This document shows, piece after piece, positions 23,858 to 35,150 of a stretch of DNA of 64,000 nt. Source of the DNA: Entomortierella parvispora (Eukaryota; Mortierellomycota; Mortierellomycetes; Mortierellales; Mortierellaceae); NCBI GenBank assembly GCA_963573315.1, contig OY752153.1, positions 1 to 64,000 on the forward strand, in the 5' to 3' direction. The notes beneath the pieces were generated by a model. The model was not told the origin of the DNA and made no database searches. It worked only from the letters and a program-made list of their open reading frames with translations. Both the position numbers and the translations under genes were made by a program. How positions within the stretch are numbered: position 1 is the first letter of the stretch; each line of letters starts with the position of its first letter.

Positions 23858-26800
23858 CTACATTCGCGCCGCCTTCTCTTCCCCAACTCCCTCATTCAAT
23901 ATCAATGGCTCGCTTCGACAAAGAACTAGCTCTGTGTTGTCCTCGGTAATCATACGAATGGCACGTCCCAAAACTCGAATCCCTGTCCCTGGAAGGGTCG
24001 TCGTGCAGGCAGAGGTGATCGGGCTGCTAAAGAAGGCACTTGTCGGGTGCTGGAGGAAATCTGAACTATAGCATCCTGTTTCTGCCAAGCCAATGGTGCT
24101 AACCGGTTCAACGTAATCACCCGAGTCCGCAATGTCGATTGAATGAAGTGTAGCGTCGGCATGTGTAATGGGATCAGCTTCGGGAAGTGTATGACCCAGG
24201 ATTAAATCAGTCGACCGTGGGGTTGCAGAAGAAGTGTGGAGGTTGATTTCTCCGGATACAGGCATCACCGGAGAGCTGAGAGACGGTCCAATGTTGCCAT
24301 GGCTCTGACGTATGGTATGGTCTCCCACAGAAAAAATTCTAGGGCGTGACTCTACCGTTGTGGAAGATCGGCGTGGGCACCCCAAAGAGGACAATGATGT
24401 TGATGACGTCTCAAACGATTCTTCAGAATGCGACCTAGAAAGTTCAGTCCGAACTGGGGATCCCTGATGACATTCACTACAGTTAGAATGCGGCATCTGA
24501 TCTTGTGTGAGGACTGTGGCGACAGATTCTGACCGAGCAACAAAAGCTGATGAATAAGGAGGTCGCAAGGTGGTGTGCACTCTGCTGTTGATCCTGGTCC
24601 CGGCAATGCTTGAAGTTGGCGTAATTGAATTTGAGTTTGAGATGGTCGTAGCTGTGGCCGGTAACAAAGACGATGTGGATCCAATTGACACCAAAAAGCT
24701 GTCGTCCATTGTTGGAAATGACGGTAGTTGCGAAAGGAAAGATGGCGTTGCTACTGAGCAATCTGTTGTTGGAACTTCTTGGCAAAAGCTTACTGACTGG
24801 GGTCGAGTATCAGTGGAGTCGAGAATGGCAGCAGCCTTGCCCTTGTCTAATTTTCTTTCCTTCTTGGTCGTTGAAAAGCTGTTCCGTCTTTCTAAATGAG
24901 TCGAAGACTGGCTTAGGGACGGGTTGCCTGTCGCAGTAGTCAACTGTGTTCGGGGTGTTTTCTGCCTTATCCGACTGATCCTCGACGCGGGTGGCACCTC
25001 AGGCGATTTAGGGTCATTTATCCTGATTGAACATTCCCTTAATCGAAGCACAGGGCCATCTAACAAAGATGACAGAGACAAGTTGGAAGAAGATGAAGCC
25101 AAGGATGCTGAGGAACTGGAAGTGCGCCTTAAAGGTAACGTTGTTCTGGAGCTAGATGCTATGTCTTGCTTTTGATCCTCTCCAAACTTTGGTCTGGGAC
25201 CTCTCATAGAAGACGCTGTAGGCCCAGGACTCGTTGACTCCGGTCCAAAGAAAACAGGACTCGGTGAGACGGCTTGCATCGATGCAGGAGAGGCTTGACA
25301 TGTGTAAGATGGAGACATGGCAACCTGTCGGTATTCTGGTGTCGATATGTCAAGTGGAAAGCTGAAGGGCGTCCTGGACCGCGGGGGAGTCAAGTCTAGC
25401 TGGGTGTGAGGCGGAATTCCTGACAATGACAGCCCTCCGGGATTGAAGCTTGAACGTCCATGGAGATTCACTGGCCCATATCTTGTCTCGATCTCCATTT
25501 CTTCTCCATCGGTATTTGTCACTCTTGATGAACCGCTGCCTAAACGTGTGATTGCATTGGCCACGCCAGGAAGCACATCGCCGTTCAGAGCTGAACTCGA
25601 CCCATTTCTGTTCCAATCAACCTGAGCATGATACGACCCCCGTTTGTCCATGGATCGCTGACTCCTGCCGAGGGTGCCGTTATTAGAGATTGGAGTCCGT
25701 GGCCGACAAGTTAGAGTTGATTTCGAAACAGCTGCCATGCCTGTACTGAAAAATGTTTGTCCGGTTTGAATTGACAGAGTTCTACGGCCTCGCTTCCCAC
25801 TATCGGATATATTTTGTCGGGCGATCGTTGTGGTGCCTGCTCCTGCGCAAATGGTCTGGTTCCGATCATCACTGTCACTCTCTGAGGAGTTCGAGTCTGA
25901 TTCAGTATCATGATACCCTCTCCTCTCATTATCTCGGTCGCTTTCCTGATAACTACCACTACAGGCATTCTCCTCTTCGCCTGTGTCTGTATCGGCGGCT
26001 TGCGTTCTGGAGATACCGCCCTGGAGACTCTTGGGGTCCAGAGCTCTAAGATTGACAGCACCTTGCTCCATCTGGTCGGATCTCGCATTCGAATCGTGAT
26101 CTAGTTCTGTCGAAGCTGGAGTTGTCGATGCTCTCCCATCGTTGATTCTGTCCTTTCTCTGTAGCGTTGATCCTTCAGTGTGTTCAAACTTGGCGCCTTT
26201 ATAGATTTTCTTTTGTGGGTGTAGTCGCAACATCATCAGCTCTACAATGATATTCGCAACTTTGAATAGTGCCACGGCAGCAACCAAGTTTGTTAACAAG
26301 GTCATGAGCGAGAATTGCCCAAGTTGTCCTGTCTGAGAAAAAACTATCCGTACTCTAGAAGGTAACCATTCAGATATCAGTTAAACATGCATGCTTCATG
26401 GAGGTAGGAAAGGTTCCTGAGAAAGAGTCGACAGGAATCTTTGCTCGACGTTACCCGTGTCTGTTAATCTCCACCCTGCTTCCGCCTTTGAAATCACGAA
26501 TGGTCTCTATAACTTTGTATTCTTGGTCTGGAATTGCCTTTGGCAGATATTCGTAGCTGATCCTGTTGGGGTTCCATCCTTTGGCTGCGTATTGTATCAC
26601 GACAATTACTACGACACCAGAAGTCCTCACAGTCTCATTTACTGATGCTGTTGGGGCTCCAGAGAGTTCATCCAAGTTGACACCAGCTGCCTTCAAGAAC
26701 TCACCCACCGTCATAACATCGCCAGCTAGGCGAATTCTATTTCCATCTCCAGAAGAAATGGTCGAATTACTGACTCCTGATCGCGCAGGTGCAGGAACAT

Positions 26801-27755
26801 ATCGCGATTGATCGGTAAAGGTTTTGAGCGCTTGTCCTGTTGCCGAGTCTCTCAAAATTCCAGACTCCATGTTGCCTGATCGGATTTGTACGCCTGTTGC
26901 CTGGCCACGAATCGAATGCTCCAGCATCAGTGTAAATCTCTCAATGTCGGCAACCAACGAGGTAGGTAATAATAGCGTAGAAGGCGCTTTGTAGGGGTCG
27001 CATCCTGGGATGGTCGCAATATTAACATCGCACTCGCTGTTGGAATCCGGATCCGCTCCCAGGGTTTGGTTGACAAAGGGTCCGTATTGGGTGATCTGGG
27101 TGCGCGTTGTAATCAGAGCGCCATCGATTCCTGGTTCGTATAGAATATCGTTTTCACTCCAATAGAGGCAGTCGGGAGGGGTCGATTTGCAATAATCAGG
27201 GGTCGCAATGCCATCCGCCGGTGCTTTCAGGGTCACTCTTACAGCGCCTAGTGCATTTTGAGATCAGGGAGAATTAGCAAACCAGGGCGACCAAAAGGGT
27301 AGTTTCGTTTCATGAAGCGGAGAGCGCCAAAGACGCCATGTTTGTTACCATTAATCACATTCTCAGTCTTGAGGTACCGCTGTTGGATGATGATAGAAGA
27401 AGCTATATAGACAAGAATCGTAGCCTGGAAGAGTCTGTACAAGCCTCCTAGTCGACGACTAAGTAGGATACAGAAACGGAAGGTCAATCAAGGACCAAGG
27501 GTGGGGCACGGGTCAAAGCAGGTACAAAGACGCGCTACTTACTCGCGCACTCGCAGCACTTTGAAAGTCTCATAGCTATTATGGATGAATAGAGTATTAA
27601 TGCAATGTGAATGAAGGGATGGATGAACGAATGAATGGATGAGCGAATGAATGGATGAAAGCATCGAAATGAGCAGTCAGTTGTATGGTCTGTGCTTTGT
27701 ACCTGAAAAATCTATCTGAAAATGACATGCCTCCTGCCCCGCCCGATGGTGCCAT
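23858..27755 (-). CDS. P2X-type (ATP-gated) cation channel with a ~775-residue cytosolic tail
   Basis: Exons 27755-27703, 27575-27543, 27458-27349, 27247-26455 and 26354-23858 give 1161 residues. All phases agree. The first two small exons give MAPSGGAGG, then SYETFKVLRVRD, which carries the conserved N-terminal YxTxK of P2X receptors (Y19, T21, K23). TM1 is about 35-53. An extracellular region with several cysteines runs to about 340. TM2 is about 344-372. The signature YxxxK follows TM2 as YKGAK (381-385). The sequence before TM2, including GVRIVFSQTGQLGQFS, matches the family. P2X receptors are trimeric ATP-gated channels of the plasma membrane or contractile vacuole; early-diverging fungi have them, while I believe ascomycetes and basidiomycetes do not. 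Here residues 386-1161 are a Ser/Thr-rich, probably disordered tail, much longer than in animal P2X. Ligand binding is not proven. Confidence 0.82.
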
Positions 27756-27831
27756 GATTAATCCGAGGTGATGAAAGGGAGGTGTAGTCCTGCTGCAGTC
27801 CTGTTAGGCGCTGTACTAGATGGGGGAATGA

Positions 27832-27856
27832 GGGGGGGGGGGGGGGGGGGGGGGGG
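27832..27856. repeat. 25-base G homopolymer upstream of the channel gene
   Basis: An uninterrupted run of 25 G on the + strand, which is a C tract on the coding strand about 77-101 bases before the P2X-type start codon. The exact length may be uncertain because such runs are hard to sequence. Confidence 0.9.
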
Positions 27857-28140
27857 CTAATGAAGCTGGGGAGAGAGAAGGAAAAGTGCTCCAAGGTGGA
27901 AGAGGCGTAGATGCAAGAAACGCAACAACCTAGAGGCAAGGGACGATAGAGACGAAGGTGGAGCCCAAGGGATGAAGTCAGCGAATGACAGAGCGAGGTA
28001 AGGAACAATGACAAGGAGAAGAGAAGGAGAGGAAGAGAAAGAGAGAAAGAGAAAAAAAGAGAAGACAGAGGGGAGGGAGGAGAAAGGAAAGAAGGAAAGA
28101 AAGAGCAGCACAACAAGGAACCATCGGGCGCTGCACAAAC

Positions 28141-28428
28141 CTTTCCGCGGTACGACAATGGTGCGTGGTGTGGTGCGAAGTGCCTCCGTCGCCACCCTTA
28201 CGGGATCCAACAACTGTCCAGCCCTGACCATCTCCTTGGACACCCCAGGCGTCGATTTTGTGGTACTGCATTGTGGAGAGATGTCCTGTCCCTCCTCAAC
28301 TGAATTAGTAGCCAGCACTTCCCCTCGTCCGTCTCCATCAGCGCTGTCGAAATACCTTGGTCGAAGAATCCTTCTTCAGCCGTTAACTCTGCATACATGA
28401 TGGGTCTCTCGCAAGTACAGACATCCAT
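28141..28428 (-). CDS. Possible spliced coding fragment, unknown product
   Basis: Tentative. An ATG at 28428 opens MDVCTCERPIMYAEL. An intron 28355-28300, with a strong branch/acceptor GCTACTAATTCAG, joins it in phase to 28299-28141, giving about 77 codons that look protein-like (VEEGQDISPQC, TPRTIVVPRK). A possible donor (GTTTGT) follows at 28140, but I found no convincing next exon. The sequence downstream is the pyrimidine-rich leader of the channel gene. It may be a small gene, part of a larger one or chance. Confidence 0.25.
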
Positions 28429-29046
28429 ACCCTATCTCACGCAACAACCCAGGGTGACGCCATGATGTACGAATAAAAATAACGATTCCGATCCCATTCT
28501 AACAAAAGTCACTATTACCAGGTTGTCTCCTCCCTCGCCCTTGACCCCTTGGTTTGTATAAGGAGACAAGAAAAGAAAAAAAAGTGCAAGAGAGCAGATT
28601 GACATCAAGGAGGAGACAGGAGGAAAGAAGGGGTCAGTTTCCTGTCCTGATTCCTACCGGCTACATGGGTTGGGTTTGCTGTCAGCCGCCTTCTCGCTCT
28701 CTTTTTCACCCTGTCTCTTTGGCAGCAATGACAATTGTCGAAGAAACACGTTATGCACGCGACGCCAAGAACCCCAACGTCGAAGTCTGCCCTCAAGAAT
28801 GAAGAGGGTGTTGCAAAAGGTGATCGCTGGAGAAGGCACCTACTCTACCGCCTGGAAGGATGTCATAACTCTGCATCTGCACCTTCTTTGCAGAGAACGC
28901 GTTTGATGCTGATTGCCGCTTCTCACACCACAAACACTCACCATTCAGATACCCACCACATGCAGCACCCACATGCACCCAACCACAAAGCAAGATCGCA
29001 CACTGAACGACTTGGACGGGAACACGCGCCGTAGTTGACTCTTTTT

Positions 29047-29096
<50 letters not shown>

Positions 29097-29306
29097 TGTG
29101 TGTATGTGTGTGTGTGTGTGTGTATGTGTGTATGTGTGTGTGTGTTTTGCTCTTTCGAGTCATCCGCATGAGACTGACTCCCACTGACCCGAAAATGAAT
29201 AATCACACGATCTCTCTCCTCTCTCTCTTTTCTCTCTCTTTTATTTTCACATTTCCTAACCCTTTCCTGTCCACGTTTTCTCTTTCAAAGCAAGCTGTGA
29301 TTCGAG
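28429..29306. other. Intergenic with (TG)n microsatellite and CT-rich leader
   Basis: Contains a TG dinucleotide repeat with scattered TA interruptions at about 29049-29144. A strongly CT-rich stretch at 29210-29290 lies just before the next start codon, a common promoter/5'-leader feature in this window. Frames here are short or low-complexity. Confidence 0.55.
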
Positions 29307-30122
29307 ATGGGGCAGTTCTTTGATTCTATTAGTGACGACCTCGCAGAGTGGATCAAGCATCAGAAAATATTCTTCGTTGCGACGGCACCTTCAAATCTCA
29401 AAGGAGTTGTCAACACTTCACCCAAGGGCCATGACAGTCTAAGAGTTCTGGGACCCAATCAAGTCTGTTATCTGGAACTGTCAGGTATGCAAATGTTTAT
29501 TGCAAAAGGTTCAGTCGGACTCAATTGACCATCAGCGAGGTACACCCATTGAATAGGGTCGGGTATCGAGACACAGAGTCATCTGGAGGAAAATGGCAGA
29601 ATCACAATCATGATGATGGCTTTTCAGGGTGCGCCTCGAATCCTTCGACTTATCGGTCGAGGCCGAGTTGTTCGTGTTGACTCTCCAGAGTACAACGACT
29701 TGATCGCAAAGCACTATCAAAACAAAGAGTCACAGCTTCTTGTACAATCGCCTGGAAGGCGTGGGATTATCATGATGGACGTCCGAAAAGTGGGAACGAG
29801 CTGTGGCTACGCCGTGCCGTACTTTGAGTATAAGGGACCCCGACCGACGTTGATCAACTTTTTCTCCAAGAAGGATGATGACCAAGTGACCGAGTATTGG
29901 CGAGTCAAGAACGCCGTTAGCTTGGATGGGCTTCCAGGGATGCGCCATGAGCGCCTGGGACCTGGATGGCTTGGGTCCAACCGGACGGCACTGACAATCG
30001 ATGACATCGATCTTCCAGGCACAAGCAGATGGTCGGACTGGCTTAGGCCACGATTGAAGGACGTGGCGGTGCTGACAGCTGGGATCTGCATTGGCCTTCT
30101 TGCAAGTGGACGACGACAATGA
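29307..30122 (+). CDS. Pyridoxamine 5'-phosphate oxidase-family (FMN-binding split-barrel) protein
   Basis: Exons 29307-29484 and 29557-30122 (72-nt intron, phase 1), 247 residues. The N-terminus (KIFFVATAP, VNTSPKG, LRVLGPNQVCYLELSGSG) and the following RITIMMMAFQGAPRILRLIGRG match the FMN-binding split-barrel proteins annotated in fungi as pyridoxamine phosphate oxidase-like (PF01243). They lack the full substrate site of true PdxH enzymes, so a general flavin- or heme-binding reductase role is as likely as vitamin B6 synthesis. The C-terminus DVAVLTAGICIGLLASGRRQ is a possible membrane anchor. The ATG at 29307 follows a CT-rich leader. Confidence 0.85.
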
Positions 30123-30551
30123 GGGAGGACAATAAGATGCGGCAGCCGGGGAGCTCTCAAGTATCTACATCAGCAGCCAGCAAAGGCTCGCTGCTCTGCT
30201 GAGGGGGTTGGGCCAAAGATCCAGAGAACCCTGTTTGCCCCCAAAAATAAAAATCGAGAGCAGCTCGGCAGCTCGGCAGTGCTTGTCATGTTTGTTGGTG
30301 CGACAGTGGTCATTTTGGCTGCTGCTGACGACGATGCCGACAGCCGAAGATCAGGAAATGAGACGCGCTTTCTGGTGCCACGTTCACAGAGGCGCTGAAT
30401 GGACAAGTTGGTGGAGGGCCAGTCTTCTACATGAGGACCCCCCCCCCTTCGCTGGTGCATTTCTTTCTTCTTCTTCTTCTTCGTCATTCGTTCATTCATC
30501 CCGCTCACCATCCATCCCTTTCATCCTCGTTCATCTTCATTCACACCTGCC
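30123..30551. other. Short intergenic region and F-box gene leader
   Basis: No gene. A run of ten C at about 30435-30444 and a (TTC)n patch at 30467-30483 precede the next ATG. I saw no clear TATA box. Confidence 0.5.
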
Positions 30552-32315
30552 ATGCACACAATCACATCACTCCCATTAGAAAGTTTCCAGCTTATTTGCT
30601 CCTTCTGCCCGCTACATGTCCTTGCCTGTCTGCGTCTCGTATCCAAGGACTTTCGTGACCGCGTCGACGGGTCACTGACAGCCCGTCGTGTACACGCTAC
30701 TCCCTCTGTCATTGAGGCCAAAAACCACGACCGCAAAGCCTGCTATGTTTGGATCACACTCAAGGCCCACAGCAAGCCCATCACCGCGGTGTTTAATCGA
30801 TACGACCCTGAGCACAACTTTCTAGAGTTTGTGCATCATGCGGAGCCGACTATCATTGTTGTTGACAAGGCTGCGAACGCTTTTCCAGAAGCTACTCTCG
30901 GAAGACTGGATCTTAATCTATGGGAAGAGCAGCATGAGGAGTTTACTTCACTTTCAAAAGGCAAGGGGCAGTTGCCTCCAGTGGATGTCGGCAACACCGG
31001 CAACGCAACTCCCAGAAGAGCGCGTCGGTCAAGCATCACGGACGCAGGCGCTATCCGCTCCATTGACCACCAGATGGGACAGGAACTCGCTCGACCTGGT
31101 CCAGTTCCTTCTCTCTCTCAAGCCAGGCCAGTTCGTGCGACGATGACTGCCTCACTCGGATCTTCAGCTGGGTCTTCAGCGCCTGTCCCCTCACATCCGT
31201 CTGTCACCCCCCCTCCCCAAGATGAAAACTACATGGCGAGGTTCGCACGAATGGTTCTTGAATCTACAGGAGCTGCCTCGTCGGTGAGCCAAACACGCTC
31301 CGGGATGTCTGCCGCCGAGCTTGCAGAGGAGGCACAAAGATTGTTCCACTCCAAGGAACCAGAGGTTTTGTCCTCCAAAAAAGAGTACAAATTTTTATTG
31401 AACGAAGGATCTCATTTTGTGGGCGACAACGATTTTGTGATGCACTATACTATCTCATTCGCTGAGTCAAGAGCCTCATTCTCAAACGGTGATCAACAAG
31501 TACAACTGACACAAGGACCGAGCAATCCACAATCGCCCCATCACAGAACCATACAGTTCAGAGTCGACTACATTCGCGTCTCTTGGAAGTGGATCTCATC
31601 TGGCGCACTTCCAACTAGGATCATGCCACAGCGTGCTGGTGTTCGTTTGGCAGAGTCTCTGGCCGATCCAATGACCGTGATAGACTTAAGACCAGACCTA
31701 CGCATCGGCCGCATCTACTCTGCTAGGCTCAATCGAGTCTTGAAGGAAGTACAACAGCAACAAGTCAGTGCAAAAGTTCGAGCTGAGCTCGCCATGCTCG
31801 GATACGACGCGTCAGTTATTCCGCGCGAGTTCATCTCGGTCAGCCTACGATCGGAACTAGTCCTCGAGTGGATCACTCGCGAGAAGCATGCGGTCGAAAT
31901 GAGTCAGCCCAAGAAGGAAGAACCTTTATCGACATTTCAAGCAATCAAGTCCAGAAACCCATTGGACGAAGTCGACGAACATGAGGATCCTTGGCAGTTT
32001 GTGGAGTCAGCGTGGTCGATAAAGCAAAAGAGCGTTCTTGCTAGCCAGCCGCCAGTATCGCCATTTGAACAAGAGACTGAGGAAGACTTGGAGGATCAAG
32101 AGGCGTTGGTGAATATGGTCCAGGAGCTGAAACAAAGTCTGGGTCAGCTCACAGGTCGCGACATTTTGGAGGAGATGCTTGTCAATCGAGGATACTCTCG
32201 ACAATTGATCTGGAAGTATGGATTTGCCAGACGGAGCGTCATGGATCCCGTTCCAGACAAGGAAACCGCCGCCCTCCTTTTGCAAAAAATCATTACCAGC
32301 GAACAGGCCCGCTAG
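30552..32315 (+). CDS. F-box protein, fungal-specific, substrate unknown
   Basis: Single exon, 587 residues. The N-terminal ~40 residues (SLPLESFQLICSFCPLHVL, then RLVSKDFRDRV) form a recognisable F-box, the motif that docks Skp1 in SCF ubiquitin ligases. The rest has no recognisable substrate-binding repeats. A Ser/Pro-rich linker lies around 145-235. A folded-looking region at about 275-400 includes VDYIRVSWKWISSGALP. An acidic stretch at about 465-520 and a helical C-terminus (DILEEMLVNRGYSRQLIWKYG) follow. It is probably an adaptor; the target cannot be inferred. The start is the first ATG after the promoter and directly precedes the F-box. Confidence 0.8.
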   Translation: MHTITSLPLESFQLICSFCPLHVLACLRLVSKDFRDRVDGSLTARRVHATPSVIEAKNHDRKACYVWITLKAHSKPITAVFNRYDPEHNFLEFVHHAEPTIIVVDKAANAFPEATLGRLDLNLWEEQHEEFTSLSKGKGQLPPVDVGNTGNATPRRARRSSITDAGAIRSIDHQMGQELARPGPVPSLSQARPVRATMTASLGSSAGSSAPVPSHPSVTPPPQDENYMARFARMVLESTGAASSVSQTRSGMSAAELAEEAQRLFHSKEPEVLSSKKEYKFLLNEGSHFVGDNDFVMHYTISFAESRASFSNGDQQVQLTQGPSNPQSPHHRTIQFRVDYIRVSWKWISSGALPTRIMPQRAGVRLAESLADPMTVIDLRPDLRIGRIYSARLNRVLKEVQQQQVSAKVRAELAMLGYDASVIPREFISVSLRSELVLEWITREKHAVEMSQPKKEEPLSTFQAIKSRNPLDEVDEHEDPWQFVESAWSIKQKSVLASQPPVSPFEQETEEDLEDQEALVNMVQELKQSLGQLTGRDILEEMLVNRGYSRQLIWKYGFARRSVMDPVPDKETAALLLQKIITSEQAR

Positions 32316-32347
32316 ACACATTTTTTAATAATGGTATAGTTACAGCG

Positions 32348-33964
32348 CTAAAGTCTAGCGCGGGATGTCTCCGCCGTCTCTTTGCGGGAAGTCCAGAATT
32401 TGTCCAAGAATGTCGAGATAAGCTTGGCTATTGGTGAAAAGAGAATAGTCTTAGTGAACAAGCCCATATTATTACTTTTTTTCCAATAAGTTACAATACA
32501 ATACCTGTTTCCTCTGGCTTTTCAAGACTCACAAGGTGTCCCGCTTCGCTGACAACATCTAATGATCCTTTCTGAATAAGTGCCATCTTTGCATCCACAA
32601 GCTCAGAAGGGCTGGGAGGAGAATACGTTAGCTGGGTCAATGATTATATACTTTTTTAACGTCCCAAGATGGACTTACTTGATATCAGAGTTTTCCCCAA
32701 CAATGACATGGATTGGGATTTGAACCTTGTCCAGTTTCTCAAAGGCATCAATGAGGCCTGTTCCGACCAACGCGAACGTGATTGCTTCCTGAAACTTGGG
32801 GCACTTGAGTGTCACTTGAGGAGATCCATCCTTGCCAACTGCATCAACAAGGCCGTACTCCTAGAAATGATACAGGGTTAAATTATCTGGCTGTGCGATT
32901 GTCATTTCTCATTTCTTATTCCTGCCGCTTAAAACCATCCTTACAATATAAAGGTCCATAGCTTCCCGATGCCAGGCTTGAAAGAATGGTTTTTTGAGGA
33001 GCTGTGCCTTTGCCTCGGCCCTAAGTGTCGAAATAAGTAGATAAGTGTTATGACAAGGAAACATCCTCCTTGCAGGACTAGGTCCAGATGTTCCAACCAA
33101 GCTCACCTGTCCTTCCAAGTGTCGCGTCGTCGAAGAGTGATCTGCGCCAAGGGATGATCTTCAATTGGTACGGTCATCTTGATCTCAGCAGGAAACATGG
33201 TAGGGTCAACCGCCACAATTGCAGAGAAGGTGCCTGGTCTGATGAGTTCGGCGAGAATACTACAGTGAAAACCGGTTGATAAAATGTCAGTGGGGATCTA
33301 GGATGTCGGTAATGGCTGCTAGTATGTCGATAATACTTACAAAGCACTTGCGCCGAAACTACATTTTCGTCCGATCCACACAGACACTGGTTAATTAGTA
33401 TCGCGTTTGAGCAACAACTATCTAGGCACAAGATTCTTGAATTCTGCGAAGAACTGAAGGGTTTCTTTACCTATGACCGACACCAATTGGTTTCTTGAGT
33501 CCAAAAGTATCAACGCACTGCAGAATATCTCTTGCGTACGAGTACCAATCGACTGGAGGGGATGAGGCAATTGAAGTGTGAGTTCATGATCTCGATACTA
33601 TTCCAAATATCCTAGTCATTCGGAGAAGGATAAAGCTATACATACAGGTGTTCTCAAGAACGTCTTTGTTAAGAACGGCGCTGTCGCCTTGGTTGCGACA
33701 GTCAAAGGCGTACATGTCTCCTGTTCCCCAGGGCGATGCCAATCGGGACATGACAGGTTCCCAAATCTCTTTGTGGAAGCCATTGGCGTGAGTAAAGAGG
33801 AGGGGGGGTGTCGTCTCAGAGGAGGTGCTAGCGAGAGCAGCCGAAGGTGAATCTCCAGGAATGCGTCTGTAATGGTTGCATGCTAATGAAAAAGAAGGGG
33901 TGGATGAACGGATGACATGGGGCACGATGGTGAATCGAGAACGCAGTGCGGCGGTGGAGGACAT
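32348..33964 (-). CDS. Alpha/beta-hydrolase-fold protein, eight exons
   Basis: Exons 33964-33646, 33552-33471, 33359-33342, 33259-33107, 33020-32945, 32860-32679, 32611-32505 and 32427-32348 give 338 residues with all phases consistent. The fold landmarks are FTHANGFHKEIWEP (oxyanion region, about 57-70), the nucleophile elbow GHSFGAS with Ser134, an acid candidate D275 in VGENSD, and the catalytic His302 in SEAGHLV. The whole triad is present, so it should be an active serine hydrolase (esterase, lipase or epoxide-hydrolase-like). The HANGFHK motif is typical of a fungal group sometimes annotated as toxin-biosynthesis or peroxisomal-type hydrolases. Exon 3 is only 18 nt and carries most of the nucleophile elbow. 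A run of 20 G (C on the coding strand) lies at 33990-34009, just before the ATG. Confidence 0.88.
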
Positions 33965-35150
33965 TATGTGGATGGAAGCAAAGGAAGGAGGGGGGGGGGG
34001 GGGGGGGGGAGAAGGAAAGAGTGGAGGAGGAGAAAAAAGGAAGGAAGGAAACAGGGGTCAGGGTTGAAAACGTCTCTTTAGTCGTTACATGTGTTTTCTC
34101 GGGTCCGGATCAAGCGGCGGCTCTCTTTTCCATTGGATCGACTGACACGCGCGATGAGAGGGAGGAAAACCCTTTTTTTTTGCCGGCTGAAATTATTGTC
34201 CCGCCATTTTTTGGTACCGTACTTTGCCATGTTTGTGGTCTGTCCAGCTGGGAGTGTGATCGGGACGGCATGGCGTGCTCGTCTGTCTGTCTGCCCGCTT
34301 CTCTTCTCGCGGCAGTACACTTGAAGGGTTTATGGGGCTGATTCGCATGGAATGTCCCCGCTGGGACAAGCAGGAAGGCAACCAGTCATGTTCCAACACA
34401 CAATACAAGTGAACTATGTATACGTCGGCCATGCACAACCGCGTCTGAATCTAAGATCTTGGGCGCAGTCGGGTGATGGAGTCGGTAACCACTGCATTCC
34501 GCACTACAATGCCAATGCGCTAGATCGGGTGTGGCAAGGTGGTTCTACAGTAGCGAGGGAAGGGAAGGGGGAAGTGAGCGTTCTTGTTTCTCGTCCCGGA
34601 GCACCCTTCGGTCCGTGTCGATCCGCAGATCTTGTTTCTCGCACGGCCTGTTGCATCGCATCCGAGAGAGACGAGAAGAGAAAAGAGACAGCCGTGGTGC
34701 AGCCAAGGCTATAATTATTGCGAAGGCTGTCTGTTCCGTCTGTCCTTGCCTGGTTGGGAATGAAACGAAGAGATACTTCAGAACAAAGAGAACAAACAAA
34801 CAGAACAAACACATTATCGTGGAACATACACAACATGGACATGGGCCCCGCTTGCTGCTGACTGGCCACCGAAATAGATTGGGTGGAGAACCTTGTCCCT
34901 TTTTTTTTCTTTTTTTTTTTGTCCTCCTCTCTTCTCCTCTTGCTTTCATCTCTTCGGCCCCCTTGACCGCTTCTCGTACTCTCCCTTCCCTTCCCTTCTT
35001 CACTCTTTCGCTCCAGTCCTCATCTTCTCTCTCTTCCTCGCCCTCCTTCCCTCCTCTTCTCACCTGGCCTTCTTTCTTCCTCCTCGCGCAATCCTCTCCA
35101 CCAACACATTCAACCACAAACAAAAAATACTCATCTCTCCCGCTCTGCAA
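33965..35150. other. Divergent intergenic region between two genes
   Basis: About 1.2 kb shared upstream of the hydrolase (-) and the DUF726 gene (+). It holds a 20-base G run at 33990-34009 and a T-rich/CT-rich leader from 34900 to 35140. No gene seen; all frames are shadows or low-complexity. Confidence 0.5.

Noticed and set aside
27543..27664. Alternative P2X start at 27664 within the first intron
   Set aside because: It gives a repetitive His/Ser leader derived from an ATTCATCC-like repeat. The upstream exon 27755-27703 gives a better N-terminus and joins in phase through a canonical donor and acceptor.
28945..29206. Histidine/threonine-repeat frames around 29050-29150
   Set aside because: They are translations of the TG/CA microsatellite.
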